Positions 10,207 to 19,628 of a stretch of 49,590 nt of DNA are shown piece by piece (positions within the stretch are counted from its first letter, which is position 1; the number at the start of each line of letters is the position of its first letter). The stretch is from assembly GCA_029338675.1 (NCBI GenBank), contig JAQYAV010000163.1:1-49590 (forward strand), in the 5' to 3' direction. The translations under genes were made by a program, and so were the position numbers. This DNA is from Lachnospiraceae bacterium (GTDB lineage: Bacteria; Bacillota; Clostridia; Lachnospirales; Lachnospiraceae). Under the pieces are notes generated by a model. The model saw nothing but the letters and a program-made list of their open reading frames with translations. It was not told where the DNA came from and did not search any database.

Positions 10207-11070
10207 TTGGCATCAATGAGAGACATTAAAAGGCGTAAAGAAAGCGTGCAAAGTACTCAGCAGATTACCAAGGCAATGAAGCTTGTTGCCACAGTCAAGC
10301 TTCAAAAAGCCAGAGGAAAAGCGGAGAGTAACAAACCGTATTTCAAAATGCTTTATAAAACCATCTGTTCTATACTTGCCAAATCAGAGAATATTGATCA
10401 TGAATATCTCAAGGAAAATGAAAGTAATAAAAAGGCTGTTATTGCTATAACTTCTAATAGAGGTTTAGCAGGTGGATACAATAGCAATATTGTTAAGCTA
10501 ATAGCAAGTTCTGATTTTTCTGGTGAGGACACATTAGTGTATGCGATTGGCCGAAAGGGAATTGAAGGTCTTAGTCGTAAGGGATATTCAATATATAAAG
10601 ACTATTCTGATATTATAAATGAACCACTTTTTTCAGATGCAACAGCACTAACTAAGGAGCTACTTGAACAGTACAGTAGTGGTGAGATTGGTGAAATCTA
10701 TATCGCTTATACAAATTTCAAGAACACTGTTACTCAGGAGCCGAAGCTTGTTAAGCTTCTTCCACTTAGTTCAGATGATTTTAAGGACGATGAGGAGGAT
10801 GAAGGTAAGAAGCTTCTTATGAACTTTGAACCAACTCCAGAAGAGGTTCTTGACAAGATTGTTCCAAAGTATATGTCAAATATTATTTTTGGTGCATTTC
10901 TTGAATCTGTTGCCAGCGAAAATGGTGCTAGAATGCAGGCTATGGATTCAGCAACAAGTAATGCTGATGAAATGATTTCAAGTCTGTCACTTAAGTATAA
11001 CAGAGCAAGACAGAGTGCGATTACTCAGGAGCTTACAGAGATAATTGCAGGAGCAGATGCAATAAGTTAA
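10207..11070 (+). CDS. atpG: ATP synthase F1 subunit gamma
   Basis: Central rotor shaft. The 287-residue protein has the N-terminal coiled-coil signature (RDIKRRKESVQSTQQITKAM) and the C-terminal helix (YNRARQSAITQELTEIIAGA). Start is TTG at 10207, 6 nt after AGGAAGGTGA, giving the usual MASMRDIK N-terminus; the ATG at 10216 is further from the ribosome site. An acidic insert (DDFKDDEEDEGKK, near residues 196-208) lies in the middle domain. Confidence 0.95.
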   Translation: MASMRDIKRRKESVQSTQQITKAMKLVATVKLQKARGKAESNKPYFKMLYKTICSILAKSENIDHEYLKENESNKKAVIAITSNRGLAGGYNSNIVKLIASSDFSGEDTLVYAIGRKGIEGLSRKGYSIYKDYSDIINEPLFSDATALTKELLEQYSSGEIGEIYIAYTNFKNTVTQEPKLVKLLPLSSDDFKDDEEDEGKKLLMNFEPTPEEVLDKIVPKYMSNIIFGAFLESVASENGARMQAMDSATSNADEMISSLSLKYNRARQSAITQELTEIIAGADAIS

Positions 11071-11127
11071 TTAGAAAATTGATTAACACATTAACGCATT
11101 TACAATATATGTATGTGTAAATAATAA

Positions 11128-12531
<1,404 letters not shown>

Positions 12532-12555
12532 TCTTCGCATTTTGTGGAGGATAAT

Positions 12556-12951
12556 ATGGCAGAAAAAACGATGAAAGTTAAGGTTATTTCACCTGAAAGA
12601 GTATTCTACGAAGGTGAGGTTACCTTTATGGAATTTAATACAATCGAAGGAATTATTGGAATATATCCAATGCATATTCCAACCACAGTTGTAATTGCAC
12701 CAGGAATTCTTCGATTGGTTAATCAAGAAGGCGAGAAGATTGCTGCCCTTCATTCAGGCTTTGCTGAAATACTTGGGGATAGTGTTACAATTTTGGCTGA
12801 AAGCGTTGAGTGGCCAGAAGAGATTGACTATAATCGAGCACAGGAAGCAAAGATTCGAGCTGAGCGTAAGCTTAAAGAAGGCAAGGATTCTGGAAAGGCA
12901 GAATTAGCACTTAAGAGAGCTGTGCTTAGAATACAGCTAACAAAAAAATAA
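12556..12951 (+). CDS. atpC: ATP synthase F1 subunit epsilon
   Basis: Rotor subunit that can inhibit ATP hydrolysis. The 131 residues comprise an N-terminal beta sandwich (MKVKVISPERVFYEGEV, GIYPMHIPT, HSGFAEI) and a C-terminal helical hairpin (NRAQEAKIRAERKL). Start ATG at 12556 with GTGGAGG 5 nt upstream; a GTG at 12544 overlaps that site and is rejected. Last gene of the operon. Confidence 0.95.
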   Translation: MAEKTMKVKVISPERVFYEGEVTFMEFNTIEGIIGIYPMHIPTTVVIAPGILRLVNQEGEKIAALHSGFAEILGDSVTILAESVEWPEEIDYNRAQEAKIRAERKLKEGKDSGKAELALKRAVLRIQLTKK

Positions 12952-12953
12952 TG

Positions 12954-12984
12954 GGGACGTTGCTTTTGTCACGAAGAGTGTCCC
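12954..12984 (+). repeat. Short imperfect hairpin after atpC
   Basis: GGGAC at about 12954 pairs with GTCCC ending near 12984, flanking GTTGCTTTTGTCACGAAGA. The left half resembles the GGGGACGTT-TTTTGTC arm of common intergenic REP-like hairpins in Clostridia. A degraded copy is possible, or simply a post-operon hairpin. Confidence 0.35.
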
Positions 12985-12993
12985 TTTGATTTA

Positions 12994-13035
12994 ATAAATC
13001 TCAGACTTTTAGAAGTCTGGGATTTATTTTTTGCC
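12994..13035 (+). terminator. Terminator of the atp operon
   Basis: 14-bp stem (ATAAATCTCAGACT with AGTCTGGGATTTAT, one G-U pair), followed by a T-run at 13027-13032. Confidence 0.85.
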
Positions 13036-13072
13036 GAAGAAAAATATTATTTGATTTTGCAATGCAATATGC

Positions 13073-13278
13073 TTATTTTGAAATAAATGCTTCAGTGCGT
13101 TTTGAAGTAATTCCACCCAATGGATCCTTCGTAGAATCAGTAGCACACCCAGCCACAATCATTACATTGTCTATTGCGTTTTCTTCGCGATGATCAAGAA
13201 TGTCGGAAGCAATCCTCTTTTGTCTGTTGGATTCCCAGCACAATCAGTTCCGTTAAAGAGTTCAAAGGTTTCTGTGAG
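13073..13278 (-). pseudogene. Remnant of an unrecognised gene, frameshifted
   Basis: The minus strand reads as protein-like sequence in two pieces. Frame one gives FELFNGTDCAGNPTDKR (about 13266-13216). A frameshift near 13214-13218 leads to IASDILDHREENAIDNVM, then VAGCATDSTKDPLGG and ITSKRTEAFISK, ending at TAA (13075-13073). Its composition is unlike the surrounding AT-rich spacer, and the two frames join without loss. An in-frame TAA at 13281-13279 stops it upstream and no start codon or ribosome site is present. I cannot name the family. Probably the 3' end of a decayed gene. Confidence 0.5.
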
Positions 13279-13560
13279 TTATTTCATTGTATATATAATA
13301 TTGTCACGAATCGACATAGAAGTAATATGTATACCTCAATAAATATATCGGAAATATGCCCAAAAAAAACAATAAAAAACAGCATTAAAATAGCTGCGAA
13401 TTCTTTATATAATTCATCGATAAATTTATTATAAAGTGCTAATATTCCGAGCTGAAAGCAGTTTACGTAGTTAGAAAATATTTATGTAGATAATGTAAAC
13501 AAAGAATGATAAAATAGAAAAAAATAAAAATAATAGTTGAAGAGAAAAAGTATTTTTTTT
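13279..13560. other. AT-rich spacer without a gene
   Basis: No convincing reading frame, RNA or repeat is seen between the gene remnant and the tmk promoter. Open stretches here have no ribosome site and a random-looking composition. Confidence 0.6.
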
Positions 13561-13561
13561 G

Positions 13562-13570
13562 TGATATACT
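13562..13570 (+). promoter_or_regulatory. Possible extended -10 promoter for tmk
   Basis: TGATATACT is an extended -10 element 40 nt before the tmk start. The upstream TTGAAG is spaced too far (22 nt) to be a normal -35. Confidence 0.4.
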
Positions 13571-13609
13571 TTGTGTTGTTATGGGAGGAATTATTTTCAG
13601 GAGGATGTT

Positions 13610-14230
13610 ATGACGGGAATTTTTATTTCGATGGAGGGACCGGATGGTTCTGGAAAGACTACACAGATAGAATTGTTAAAGAAGTATCTTAATGATAAAG
13701 GTTATGAGATTATTATTACGAGAGAGCCAGGTGGAACAGTAATAAGTGAGGCCGTTAGAGAGATAATTCTTAATAAAGAATATACTAATATGGGCTATAT
13801 GACAGAGGCTCTTTTATATGCTTCAGCAAGAGCCCAGCTTGTAAGTGAGGTAATTAAGCCTGCATTAGAAGCAGGGAAGGCTGTAATTAGTGATAGATTT
13901 GTTGATTCGTCAGCCGTATATCAGGGAATGGCAAGAGGTCTTGGCGTAGATACTGTTTATGAGATAAATAAATTTGCAATTCAGAAAATTATGCCAGACG
14001 TAACAATTCATTTGGATTTGCCTGCTAAGGTGGGAATCGGTAGAAAGAAGGAACAGGCAGAGCTTGATAGAATGGAGCTTGAAACAATCGAGTTTCATGA
14101 ACAGGTGGCAGAGGGATATCGTAAGCTTGCAGCACTTAATCCAGATAGAATCTATACTATTGATGCAACCTTGCCGATAGATATTATACATAACAAAATA
14201 AAAAATAAAATAGAAGAGCTTATTGGATAA
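13610..14230 (+). CDS. tmk: Thymidylate kinase
   Basis: Phosphorylates dTMP to dTDP in DNA precursor synthesis. The 206-residue protein has the P-loop EGPDGSGKTTQ (residues 9-19), the TREPGGT motif, and DRFVDSSAVYQG. Start ATG at 13610 follows CAGGAGG by 5 nt; the frame is open upstream but the family begins here. First gene of a cluster that in Bacillus reads tmk-yaaQ-yaaR-holB-yaaT-yabA-yabB-yazA-yabC. yaaQ, yabA and yazA are absent here. Confidence 0.96.
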   Translation: MTGIFISMEGPDGSGKTTQIELLKKYLNDKGYEIIITREPGGTVISEAVREIILNKEYTNMGYMTEALLYASARAQLVSEVIKPALEAGKAVISDRFVDSSAVYQGMARGLGVDTVYEINKFAIQKIMPDVTIHLDLPAKVGIGRKKEQAELDRMELETIEFHEQVAEGYRKLAALNPDRIYTIDATLPIDIIHNKIKNKIEELIG

Positions 14231-14251
14231 TTGTCTTATATAGGCAACTTA

Positions 14252-14286
14252 TTTTACTAGTAAAAACTTATTAGAAATGATATAAT
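14252..14286 (+). promoter_or_regulatory. Promoter with overlapping palindrome before yaaR
   Basis: TGATATAAT (14278-14286) is an extended -10 element. The perfect 14-bp palindrome TTTTACTAGTAAAA (14252-14265) covers the -35 position and could be an operator or a repressor-controlled -35 region. The yaaR start is 65 nt downstream. Confidence 0.45.
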
Positions 14287-14350
14287 TTATACACTAGAAG
14301 CATTGTGCTTTGCTATAGCGTTGTATGAAATATGTGAAAGGATAGTGAAT

Positions 14351-14797
14351 ATGGATCTAGATCTTAAAGTAAGTCAATTACAACAGTTAACACAGATGGA
14401 AGCACCTAAGAATTCAGCTTCGCAGACCGAAGATTTCAAGTTCACTCTTATTAAGAATATTGAAGAGGACAAGCTTCAAGAGAAGCTTTCTACTCTTATG
14501 AAGGACATTGAGGAACAAGGCGCACGAATAGCTAAACACATGGACATCAAGGATATGAAGAAGTATCGCTCATCTGTCAAGGAGTTTATGAATGAGATAG
14601 TATCAAGATCGCATGAGTTTTCAAGAGAGAATTTTCTAGATAGAAAAGGAAGACATAGAGTATACGGAATAATTAGACAGGTTGATAAGAATCTTGATGA
14701 TTTGGCAAATGAACTTCTTAAGGATGAGAAGGATAATTTGGCAATTCTTGGAAAGATAGATGATATTAGAGGATTGTTAATTGACATATCAACATAG
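14351..14797 (+). CDS. yaaR: YaaR family protein (DUF327)
   Basis: A 148-residue soluble, highly helical and charged protein of the YaaR family, whose function is not settled. Placement between tmk and holB is the classical Firmicutes order. Signature parts: [40 protein letters not shown] and a C-terminal [14 protein letters not shown] helix. ATG at 14351 follows AAAGGAT with a 7-nt gap. The last 35 bases of the gene are repeated downstream. Confidence 0.85.
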   Translation: MDLDLKVSQLQQLTQMEAPKNSASQTEDFKFTLIKNIEEDKLQEKLSTLMKDIEEQGARIAKHMDIKDMKKYRSSVKEFMNEIVSRSHEFSRENFLDRKGRHRVYGIIRQVDKNLDDLANELLKDEKDNLAILGKIDDIRGLLIDIST

Positions 14798-14901
14798 TGC
14801 ATACAATCAACATCAGATAACATTAGTAATATCAGATAAAATTAGTAATATCAGATAAAATTAGTAATATCAGAGGACTGTTAATTGACATATCGACGTA
14901 G
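14762..14901 (+). repeat. Duplicated yaaR 3' end with three 19-bp repeats
   Basis: Positions 14762-14797, which include the yaaR stop, recur at 14867-14901 with four changes. Between them are three tandem 19-bp units (14812-14830, 14831-14849, 14850-14868) of the form ATCAGATAAAATTAGTAAT. The array probably grew by slippage after a local duplication. It lies in the untranslated gap before holB. Confidence 0.85.
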
Positions 14902-14984
14902 CACGAGATTACATAATATAGATGACATTTTATGAATGCAACGGACTAGAATGTGCGTATGTTCAAACATGGGAGGTGTGGCTT

Positions 14985-15971
14985 ATGAATTTTAAGAGCA
15001 TAGTAGGACACGAGGATATAATAAGACACTTTAAGAGCAGTATTGAAATGAACAAGGTTGGTCATGCATATATTATTGCAGGTGAGCCTGATAGTGGAAA
15101 GAAAATGCTTTCTAGAGCATTTGCAACAACGTTGCAGTGTGAAGAGGGCGGAGTTGAACCATGCGGTGAATGTCAGTCATGCAGGCAGATGGTTTCAGGT
15201 AATCAACCAGATGTTATTATGCTTGAACCTGCCAAAGAGGGAACTATTTCTGTAGATGATATAAGAGAACAGGTTGTTGATTCTATATGTATAAAACCAT
15301 ATAAGAGCAGGTATAAGATTTATATTGTTCCTAATGCGCAGAATATGACTGTTCAGGCACAGAATGCACTTCTTAAGACAATTGAGGAGCCACCAGCATA
15401 TGGTATAGTATTGCTTTTGACAACTAATGTTGATAAAATGCTACCTACAGTTGTATCTAGATGCATTGTGCTAAATACTAAACCAATTCGTGAAAGAGAT
15501 ATGCTTGGATACCTTGAAAAGCATATGGGAATTTCAGAGGAAAAGGCATATTTTTGTTTGGATTTTGCGCAGGGTAATCTTGGCAAAGCTATTAAGCTTG
15601 CAACTAACGAAGAATATTCTCAGGTTGTTGATTCTGTAGTTTCAACACTTAAGAACATACAGAATATGGATGCAGATGATTTGGCTAAGGCTGTTTCTGA
15701 TATAGAGCAGTTTAAGATGTCTTTAGATGATTACATGGACCTTATGATGATGTGGTACAGAGATGTGCTTATGTTTAAGGTTACAGGCAACATAGACAAG
15801 CTTTTGTTCAAGGGAGAGTATTCTTCTCTTAAGAATCAGGCTAAGCTATTATCCTACAAAACAATCGAAGATAAGATAAATGCCATAGAAAAGGCAAAGA
15901 GAAGATTGGATGTTAATGCCAACTTTGATATAACAATTGAGCTACTTTTGCTCACACTGAAGGAGAGCTAA
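14985..15971 (+). CDS. holB: DNA polymerase III subunit delta'
   Basis: Component of the clamp loader that places the beta clamp on DNA. The 328-residue AAA+ protein shows GHAYIIAGEPDSGKK, a degenerate P-loop as is usual for delta', the zinc site CGECQSC, and the sensor region TIEEPP. ATG at 14985 is 6 nt after GGGAGGTG. The gene is followed after 3 nt by ricT, and both are likely cotranscribed. Confidence 0.93.
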   Translation: MNFKSIVGHEDIIRHFKSSIEMNKVGHAYIIAGEPDSGKKMLSRAFATTLQCEEGGVEPCGECQSCRQMVSGNQPDVIMLEPAKEGTISVDDIREQVVDSICIKPYKSRYKIYIVPNAQNMTVQAQNALLKTIEEPPAYGIVLLLTTNVDKMLPTVVSRCIVLNTKPIRERDMLGYLEKHMGISEEKAYFCLDFAQGNLGKAIKLATNEEYSQVVDSVVSTLKNIQNMDADDLAKAVSDIEQFKMSLDDYMDLMMMWYRDVLMFKVTGNIDKLLFKGEYSSLKNQAKLLSYKTIEDKINAIEKAKRRLDVNANFDITIELLLLTLKES

Positions 15972-15974
15972 TTA

Positions 15975-16886
15975 ATGAAAGAAGTAATAGGGGTTCGATT
16001 TAGAACCAATGGCAAAATATATTTTTTTGATCCCCTTAATTATTTAATAGAGGTAGGAAGAAGTGTTATTGTTGAAACTGCAAGAGGGATTGAACTTGGA
16101 AAGGTTGTACTTGGAAGAAGAGAGATAGATGAAGGAAAAATGTCTTCTCCAGTTAAACCAATAATTAGAATTGCCAACGAGAAAGATCTTAAAACAGCTG
16201 AAGAAAACAAGATCAAGAGTATGAAGGCATATGAAGTATGCTTAGAGAAAATTGCAAAGCATGGTCTTACTATGAAGCTTATTGACGCAGAATATACATT
16301 TGATAACAACAAAGTGTTATTCTATTTTACTGCTGATGGAAGAATTGACTTTAGAGAGCTTGTAAAGGATTTGGCGTCAGTATTTAGAACAAGAATTGAG
16401 CTTAGACAAATTGGCGTTCGTGATGAAACTAAGATTGTTGGTGGAATCGGAATGTGTGGAAGAGAATTATGCTGTAATAAGCATTTATCAGAGTTTGTTC
16501 CTGTATCTATTAAGATGGCGAAGGAACAGAACCTTTCACTTAATCCGACTAAGATTTCAGGTGTTTGTGGAAGATTAATGTGTTGTCTTAACCATGAGCA
16601 GAAAACTTATGAATACCTTAATGACAGGCTTCCTAATGTGGGAGACGTTGTTAAAACTGTAGATGGTAAAAAGGGCGAGGTTATTTCTGTTAACGTGTTA
16701 AGACAGAAGGTTAAACTGATTATTACGTTAGAGGATGACACTAAGGAAATCGAAGAATATAAGATAGAAGAGCTTAAGTTTAAGCCTAATAAGAGAAGAC
16801 ATGATGATAAGGTAAGCGATGAGGAGTTGAAGAAACTAGAAGCCTTAGAGCTTAAGGAAGGAAAATCACGTTTAGATGAAGAATAA
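15975..16886 (+). CDS. ricT: RicT/YaaT family protein (PSP1 domain)
   Basis: In Bacillus, RicT joins RicA and RicF in an iron-sulfur complex that stimulates RNase Y processing and phosphorelay functions. The 303-residue protein has the PSP1 core and a conserved cysteine cluster (GMCGRELCCNKH and GVCGRLMCCLNHE, about residues 160-208). The C-terminal 40 residues are charged (KPNKRRHDDKVSDEEL). Neither RicA nor RicF is encoded in this window. It overlaps trmN6 by 11 bp. Confidence 0.9.
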   Translation: MKEVIGVRFRTNGKIYFFDPLNYLIEVGRSVIVETARGIELGKVVLGRREIDEGKMSSPVKPIIRIANEKDLKTAEENKIKSMKAYEVCLEKIAKHGLTMKLIDAEYTFDNNKVLFYFTADGRIDFRELVKDLASVFRTRIELRQIGVRDETKIVGGIGMCGRELCCNKHLSEFVPVSIKMAKEQNLSLNPTKISGVCGRLMCCLNHEQKTYEYLNDRLPNVGDVVKTVDGKKGEVISVNVLRQKVKLIITLEDDTKEIEEYKIEELKFKPNKRRHDDKVSDEELKKLEALELKEGKSRLDEE

Positions 16887-17625
16887 TAGTTTGATTAAAG
16901 CAGGCGAAAGGTTAGATGACCTTCAGTGCAAGGGCTATTATATAATTCAGAATCCTGATGTTTTTTGCTTCGGAATGGATGCGGTGCTTTTGGCGGATTT
17001 TGTGAAGAATAAGCCAAATGCAAAAGTAATCGATTTAGGAACTGGTTCTGGAATTGTTCCTATTCTTATGGAAGGAAGAGGAAAGGGAAAGCAGTTCGTA
17101 GGATTAGAGATACAGGAATATAGCGCTGATTTGGCTTCTAGAAGTGTAGCTTACAACGATTTGCAGGATAAAATTGAAATTGTAAATGGAGATATAAGGA
17201 ATATTAAGGAGCTGTTTCAACCAGGCTCCTTTGATATTGTAACTTCGAATCCACCATACATAGACAGTGACCATGGATTGCTTAATGAGATGGACGCTAA
17301 AAATATTGCCCGTCACGAGATTCTCGTAACACTTGAGGATGTAATAAAGGCAGCATCTTACTTGTTAGGTCATGGCGGAAGCTTTTGCATGGTGCACAAG
17401 CCATTTAGGCTGGCGGAGATTATTAGACTTCTATCGGCGTATAAGCTTGAACCAAAGAGAATATGCATGGTTCAGCCATATGTGAATAAAGAGCCGAATA
17501 TGGTATTAATCGAGGCGGCAAAAGGTGGAAAGCCTATGGTTAAAATTGATCCTGCACTTATTGTATATAACGAGGATGGTTCGTATACTGAGGAATTATT
17601 AAAACGATATAATATGATTCCTTGA
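16876..17625 (+). CDS. trmN6: tRNA1(Val) A37 N6-methyltransferase (YabB/TrmN6)
   Basis: SAM-dependent N6-adenine methyltransferase of the YfiC/TrmN6 family. The 249-residue protein has a SAM-binding motif VIDLGTGSGIVPI (about residues 51-63) and the N6-adenine active-site motif NPPYID. The start overlaps the end of ricT by 11 bp, indicating coupling. The tRNA target is inferred from the family; the Bacillus equivalent is yabB. Confidence 0.85.
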   Translation: MKNNSLIKAGERLDDLQCKGYYIIQNPDVFCFGMDAVLLADFVKNKPNAKVIDLGTGSGIVPILMEGRGKGKQFVGLEIQEYSADLASRSVAYNDLQDKIEIVNGDIRNIKELFQPGSFDIVTSNPPYIDSDHGLLNEMDAKNIARHEILVTLEDVIKAASYLLGHGGSFCMVHKPFRLAEIIRLLSAYKLEPKRICMVQPYVNKEPNMVLIEAAKGGKPMVKIDPALIVYNEDGSYTEELLKRYNMIP

Positions 17626-17677
17626 TTAGGGCAATTCGTAGTTACCATGAATATATTATATGAATGAGGAATAGATA

Positions 17678-18520
17678 ATGAGTGGTACATTATATTTGGT
17701 AGCGACTCCAATAGGCAATCTTGAAGATATGACTTTTAGAGCTGTACGAGTGCTAAATGAAGTGGATTTGATTGCGGCAGAGGATACAAGAAACAGTATA
17801 AAGCTGCTTAATCATTTTGAAATAAAAACTCCTATGACTAGCTATCATGAGCATAACAAGTATGAGAAGGCAACAGAGCTTGTGTCGAAGCTGCTTCAAG
17901 GAACTGATGTGGCAGTTATTACAGATGCTGGAACACCGGGAATATCTGACCCGGGAGAAGAACTTGTTAAACAATGCTATGAGGCGGGTATAAAGGTTGT
18001 CCCAATACCAGGGGCATGCGCGGCAATCAATGCCCTTATTGCATCTGGAAGAGACACAAGAAGATTTGCATTTGAAGCTTTTCTACCAGTAGATAAAAAA
18101 GAAAGAAAATATGTGTTTGAGGAACTCAAAACTGAAACAAGAACAATAATAATATATGAAGCTCCCCATCGACTTACGAAGACCATAAGAGAGTTAAGAG
18201 AAGAGCTTGGCAACAGGAACATTACAGTATGTCGTGAGCTTACTAAAAAGCATGAAACATTTTTTAATACTACTTTAGAAAAGGCATATAATTTCTATAC
18301 TGAAAATGAACCTAAAGGAGAATGCATAATCGTTATAGAAGCATTAAGCTTTTCTGATATAGAGGCTGATGAGAGAAAAAAATGGGAAGAGCTTACTGTT
18401 GAACAGCATCTTAAAATGTACATGGAACAGGGAATGGACAAAAAGGAAGCTACAAAACAGGTTGCTAAGGACAGAGGAGTTCCCAAAAGGGAAATATATG
18501 ACATAGCTATTAATTTATAG
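17678..18520 (+). CDS. rsmI: 16S rRNA C1402 2'-O-methyltransferase
   Basis: Methylates the ribose of C1402 in the decoding centre. The 280-residue protein has the tetrapyrrole-methylase fold signatures VATPIGNLEDMTFRA, AAEDTRNS and TDAGTPGISDPGE, plus a C-terminal basic tail (KEATKQVAKDRGVPKREIY). GAGGAAT precedes the ATG. Last gene of the cluster, followed by a strong shared terminator. Confidence 0.95.
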   Translation: MSGTLYLVATPIGNLEDMTFRAVRVLNEVDLIAAEDTRNSIKLLNHFEIKTPMTSYHEHNKYEKATELVSKLLQGTDVAVITDAGTPGISDPGEELVKQCYEAGIKVVPIPGACAAINALIASGRDTRRFAFEAFLPVDKKERKYVFEELKTETRTIIIYEAPHRLTKTIRELREELGNRNITVCRELTKKHETFFNTTLEKAYNFYTENEPKGECIIVIEALSFSDIEADERKKWEELTVEQHLKMYMEQGMDKKEATKQVAKDRGVPKREIYDIAINL

Positions 18521-18543
18521 TTTGTATATATTCGTAACAGATT

Positions 18544-18608
18544 ACACAACAAAAAAAGTAGGCGTAGTGGTAATATGTACCATTATTATGCCTACTTTTT
18601 TGTTGTGT
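18544..18608. terminator. Bidirectional terminator between rsmI and the regulator gene
   Basis: Long inverted repeat: ACACAAC-A7-GTAGGC (18544-18563) against GCCTAC-T6-GTTGTGT (18590-18608). Both readings carry a T-run inside the arm, so it serves both convergent genes. Confidence 0.8.
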
Positions 18609-18644
18609 CTAATATTATTTGTGTATGTATTTTTATTACAAAAG

Positions 18645-19172
18645 TTATTTTTGATCTAAATCAAAGTGAAAGAATGGACGAAGCTTTGGATCCTTCATAA
18701 CAAAACATTTTAGGGCGTCGATATTCTCTGCGACAGAATCCATTGCATAGAAGATATCTTGTAAATCCTTAATCTCGTCTTTATCAATCTTGCCATCCTC
18801 AGTAATTGAAATTAATATCTTAGAGATATCTTCCATACACTGAGTTGAACTAAGAAACTTAAGAACCAAACGCTCAATTGATGAGGTGTCACGTGCTTCA
18901 ACCTGTGTTTCAAGCTTACGCATTCCTACTGGACAGACGTTATTACAGTAATCTGTACAAAGATGAGGATTGTTATAAGCGGTTGCCATTATATCAACTT
19001 CTTCAGCATATGGATCTATCTGATCTAATTCTATTCTTGCAAGTCGGCTACGCTCTATACCGAGTTTTGTAGCGGCTTTTTCTCTACTGGTAAATATGTC
19101 ATTCTCCTCAGCAGCTTTAATACGTGCAATATAGTATGGATTGTCAGTTGCTTTAGATGCTTTTCTTCCCAT
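18645..19172 (-). CDS. XRE-type helix-turn-helix protein
   Basis: A 175-residue cytoplasmic protein with a predicted N-terminal HTH (TSREKAATKLGIERSRLARI, about residues 28-47). A cysteine-rich patch (CTDYCNNVCPVG, near residues 73-84) may bind metal. The C-terminal helical region has an EF-hand-like stretch (DGKIDKDEIKDL) of unknown meaning. ATG at 19172 follows AGGAGG by 5 nt. It faces rsmI and shares its terminator. The target genes are unknown; the ChW genes transcribed away from it are neighbours, but no shared operator was seen. Confidence 0.75.
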   Translation of the reverse strand: MGRKASKATDNPYYIARIKAAEENDIFTSREKAATKLGIERSRLARIELDQIDPYAEEVDIMATAYNNPHLCTDYCNNVCPVGMRKLETQVEARDTSSIERLVLKFLSSTQCMEDISKILISITEDGKIDKDEIKDLQDIFYAMDSVAENIDALKCFVMKDPKLRPFFHFDLDQK

Positions 19173-19628
19173 GTTATCCTCCTGTAAAAATAGAGCTAAT
19201 AAATTATCGCAATACGATATAGCCATTCATAATCTAATATTATCACGAAAATTTACTATAATAAAGGATTAAATGGAAATATTGTTGTAATTCACTGGGA
19301 AAACTGAAAAAATATATTTAATGTAGAATAATTGTTAATTAAAATAGCTAAAAGTATATGGACAATATTAAATTATTGTGTTAATGTTTGAATATATAGA
19401 CTAAAATGAGTATGTTATGTGATTTTTTTGTAAATAGCAAGTTTATTTTAGATGAAATTTGCATAATACATATAGGGCAATTTGTTGAAAAAGTTGTATA
19501 TTCTTGGTAGACTGATGAGCAATACGTGTTTTGAAGTTCTACCATGACAATTGGCTAATAGTTATAGTCTAGGCAATATTATTTGACAATGATTTACATT
19601 GTTATATGTATAGGGGGTATGTTAAGAC
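19173..19628. other. Divergent intergenic region before the cellulase gene
   Basis: 456 AT-rich bases, presumably holding promoters in both directions. A 7-bp stem TGGTAGA/TCTACCA occurs at 19505-19511 and 19538-19544. TTGACA at 19583-19588 is a good -35, with a weak -10 (TATGTA, 19605-19610). That would place transcription start very near the GGGGGT ribosome site, so the true promoter may lie further upstream. No riboswitch was recognised. Confidence 0.45.

Noticed and set aside
13174-13434. 86-codon plus-strand frame
   Set aside because: No ribosome site, odd composition, and it is antisense to the better gene remnant at 13073-13278.
19505-19544. CTGATGAG followed by GAA inside a stem, similar to a hammerhead ribozyme core
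   Set aside because: The outer stem TGGTAGA/TCTACCA pairs the strands that should belong to stems I and III, there is no GAAA or cleavage site in place, and stem II is poor. Chance match.
19173-19628. Cyclic-di-GMP or other riboswitch before the cellulase
   Set aside because: No conserved aptamer core was recognised in the leader.
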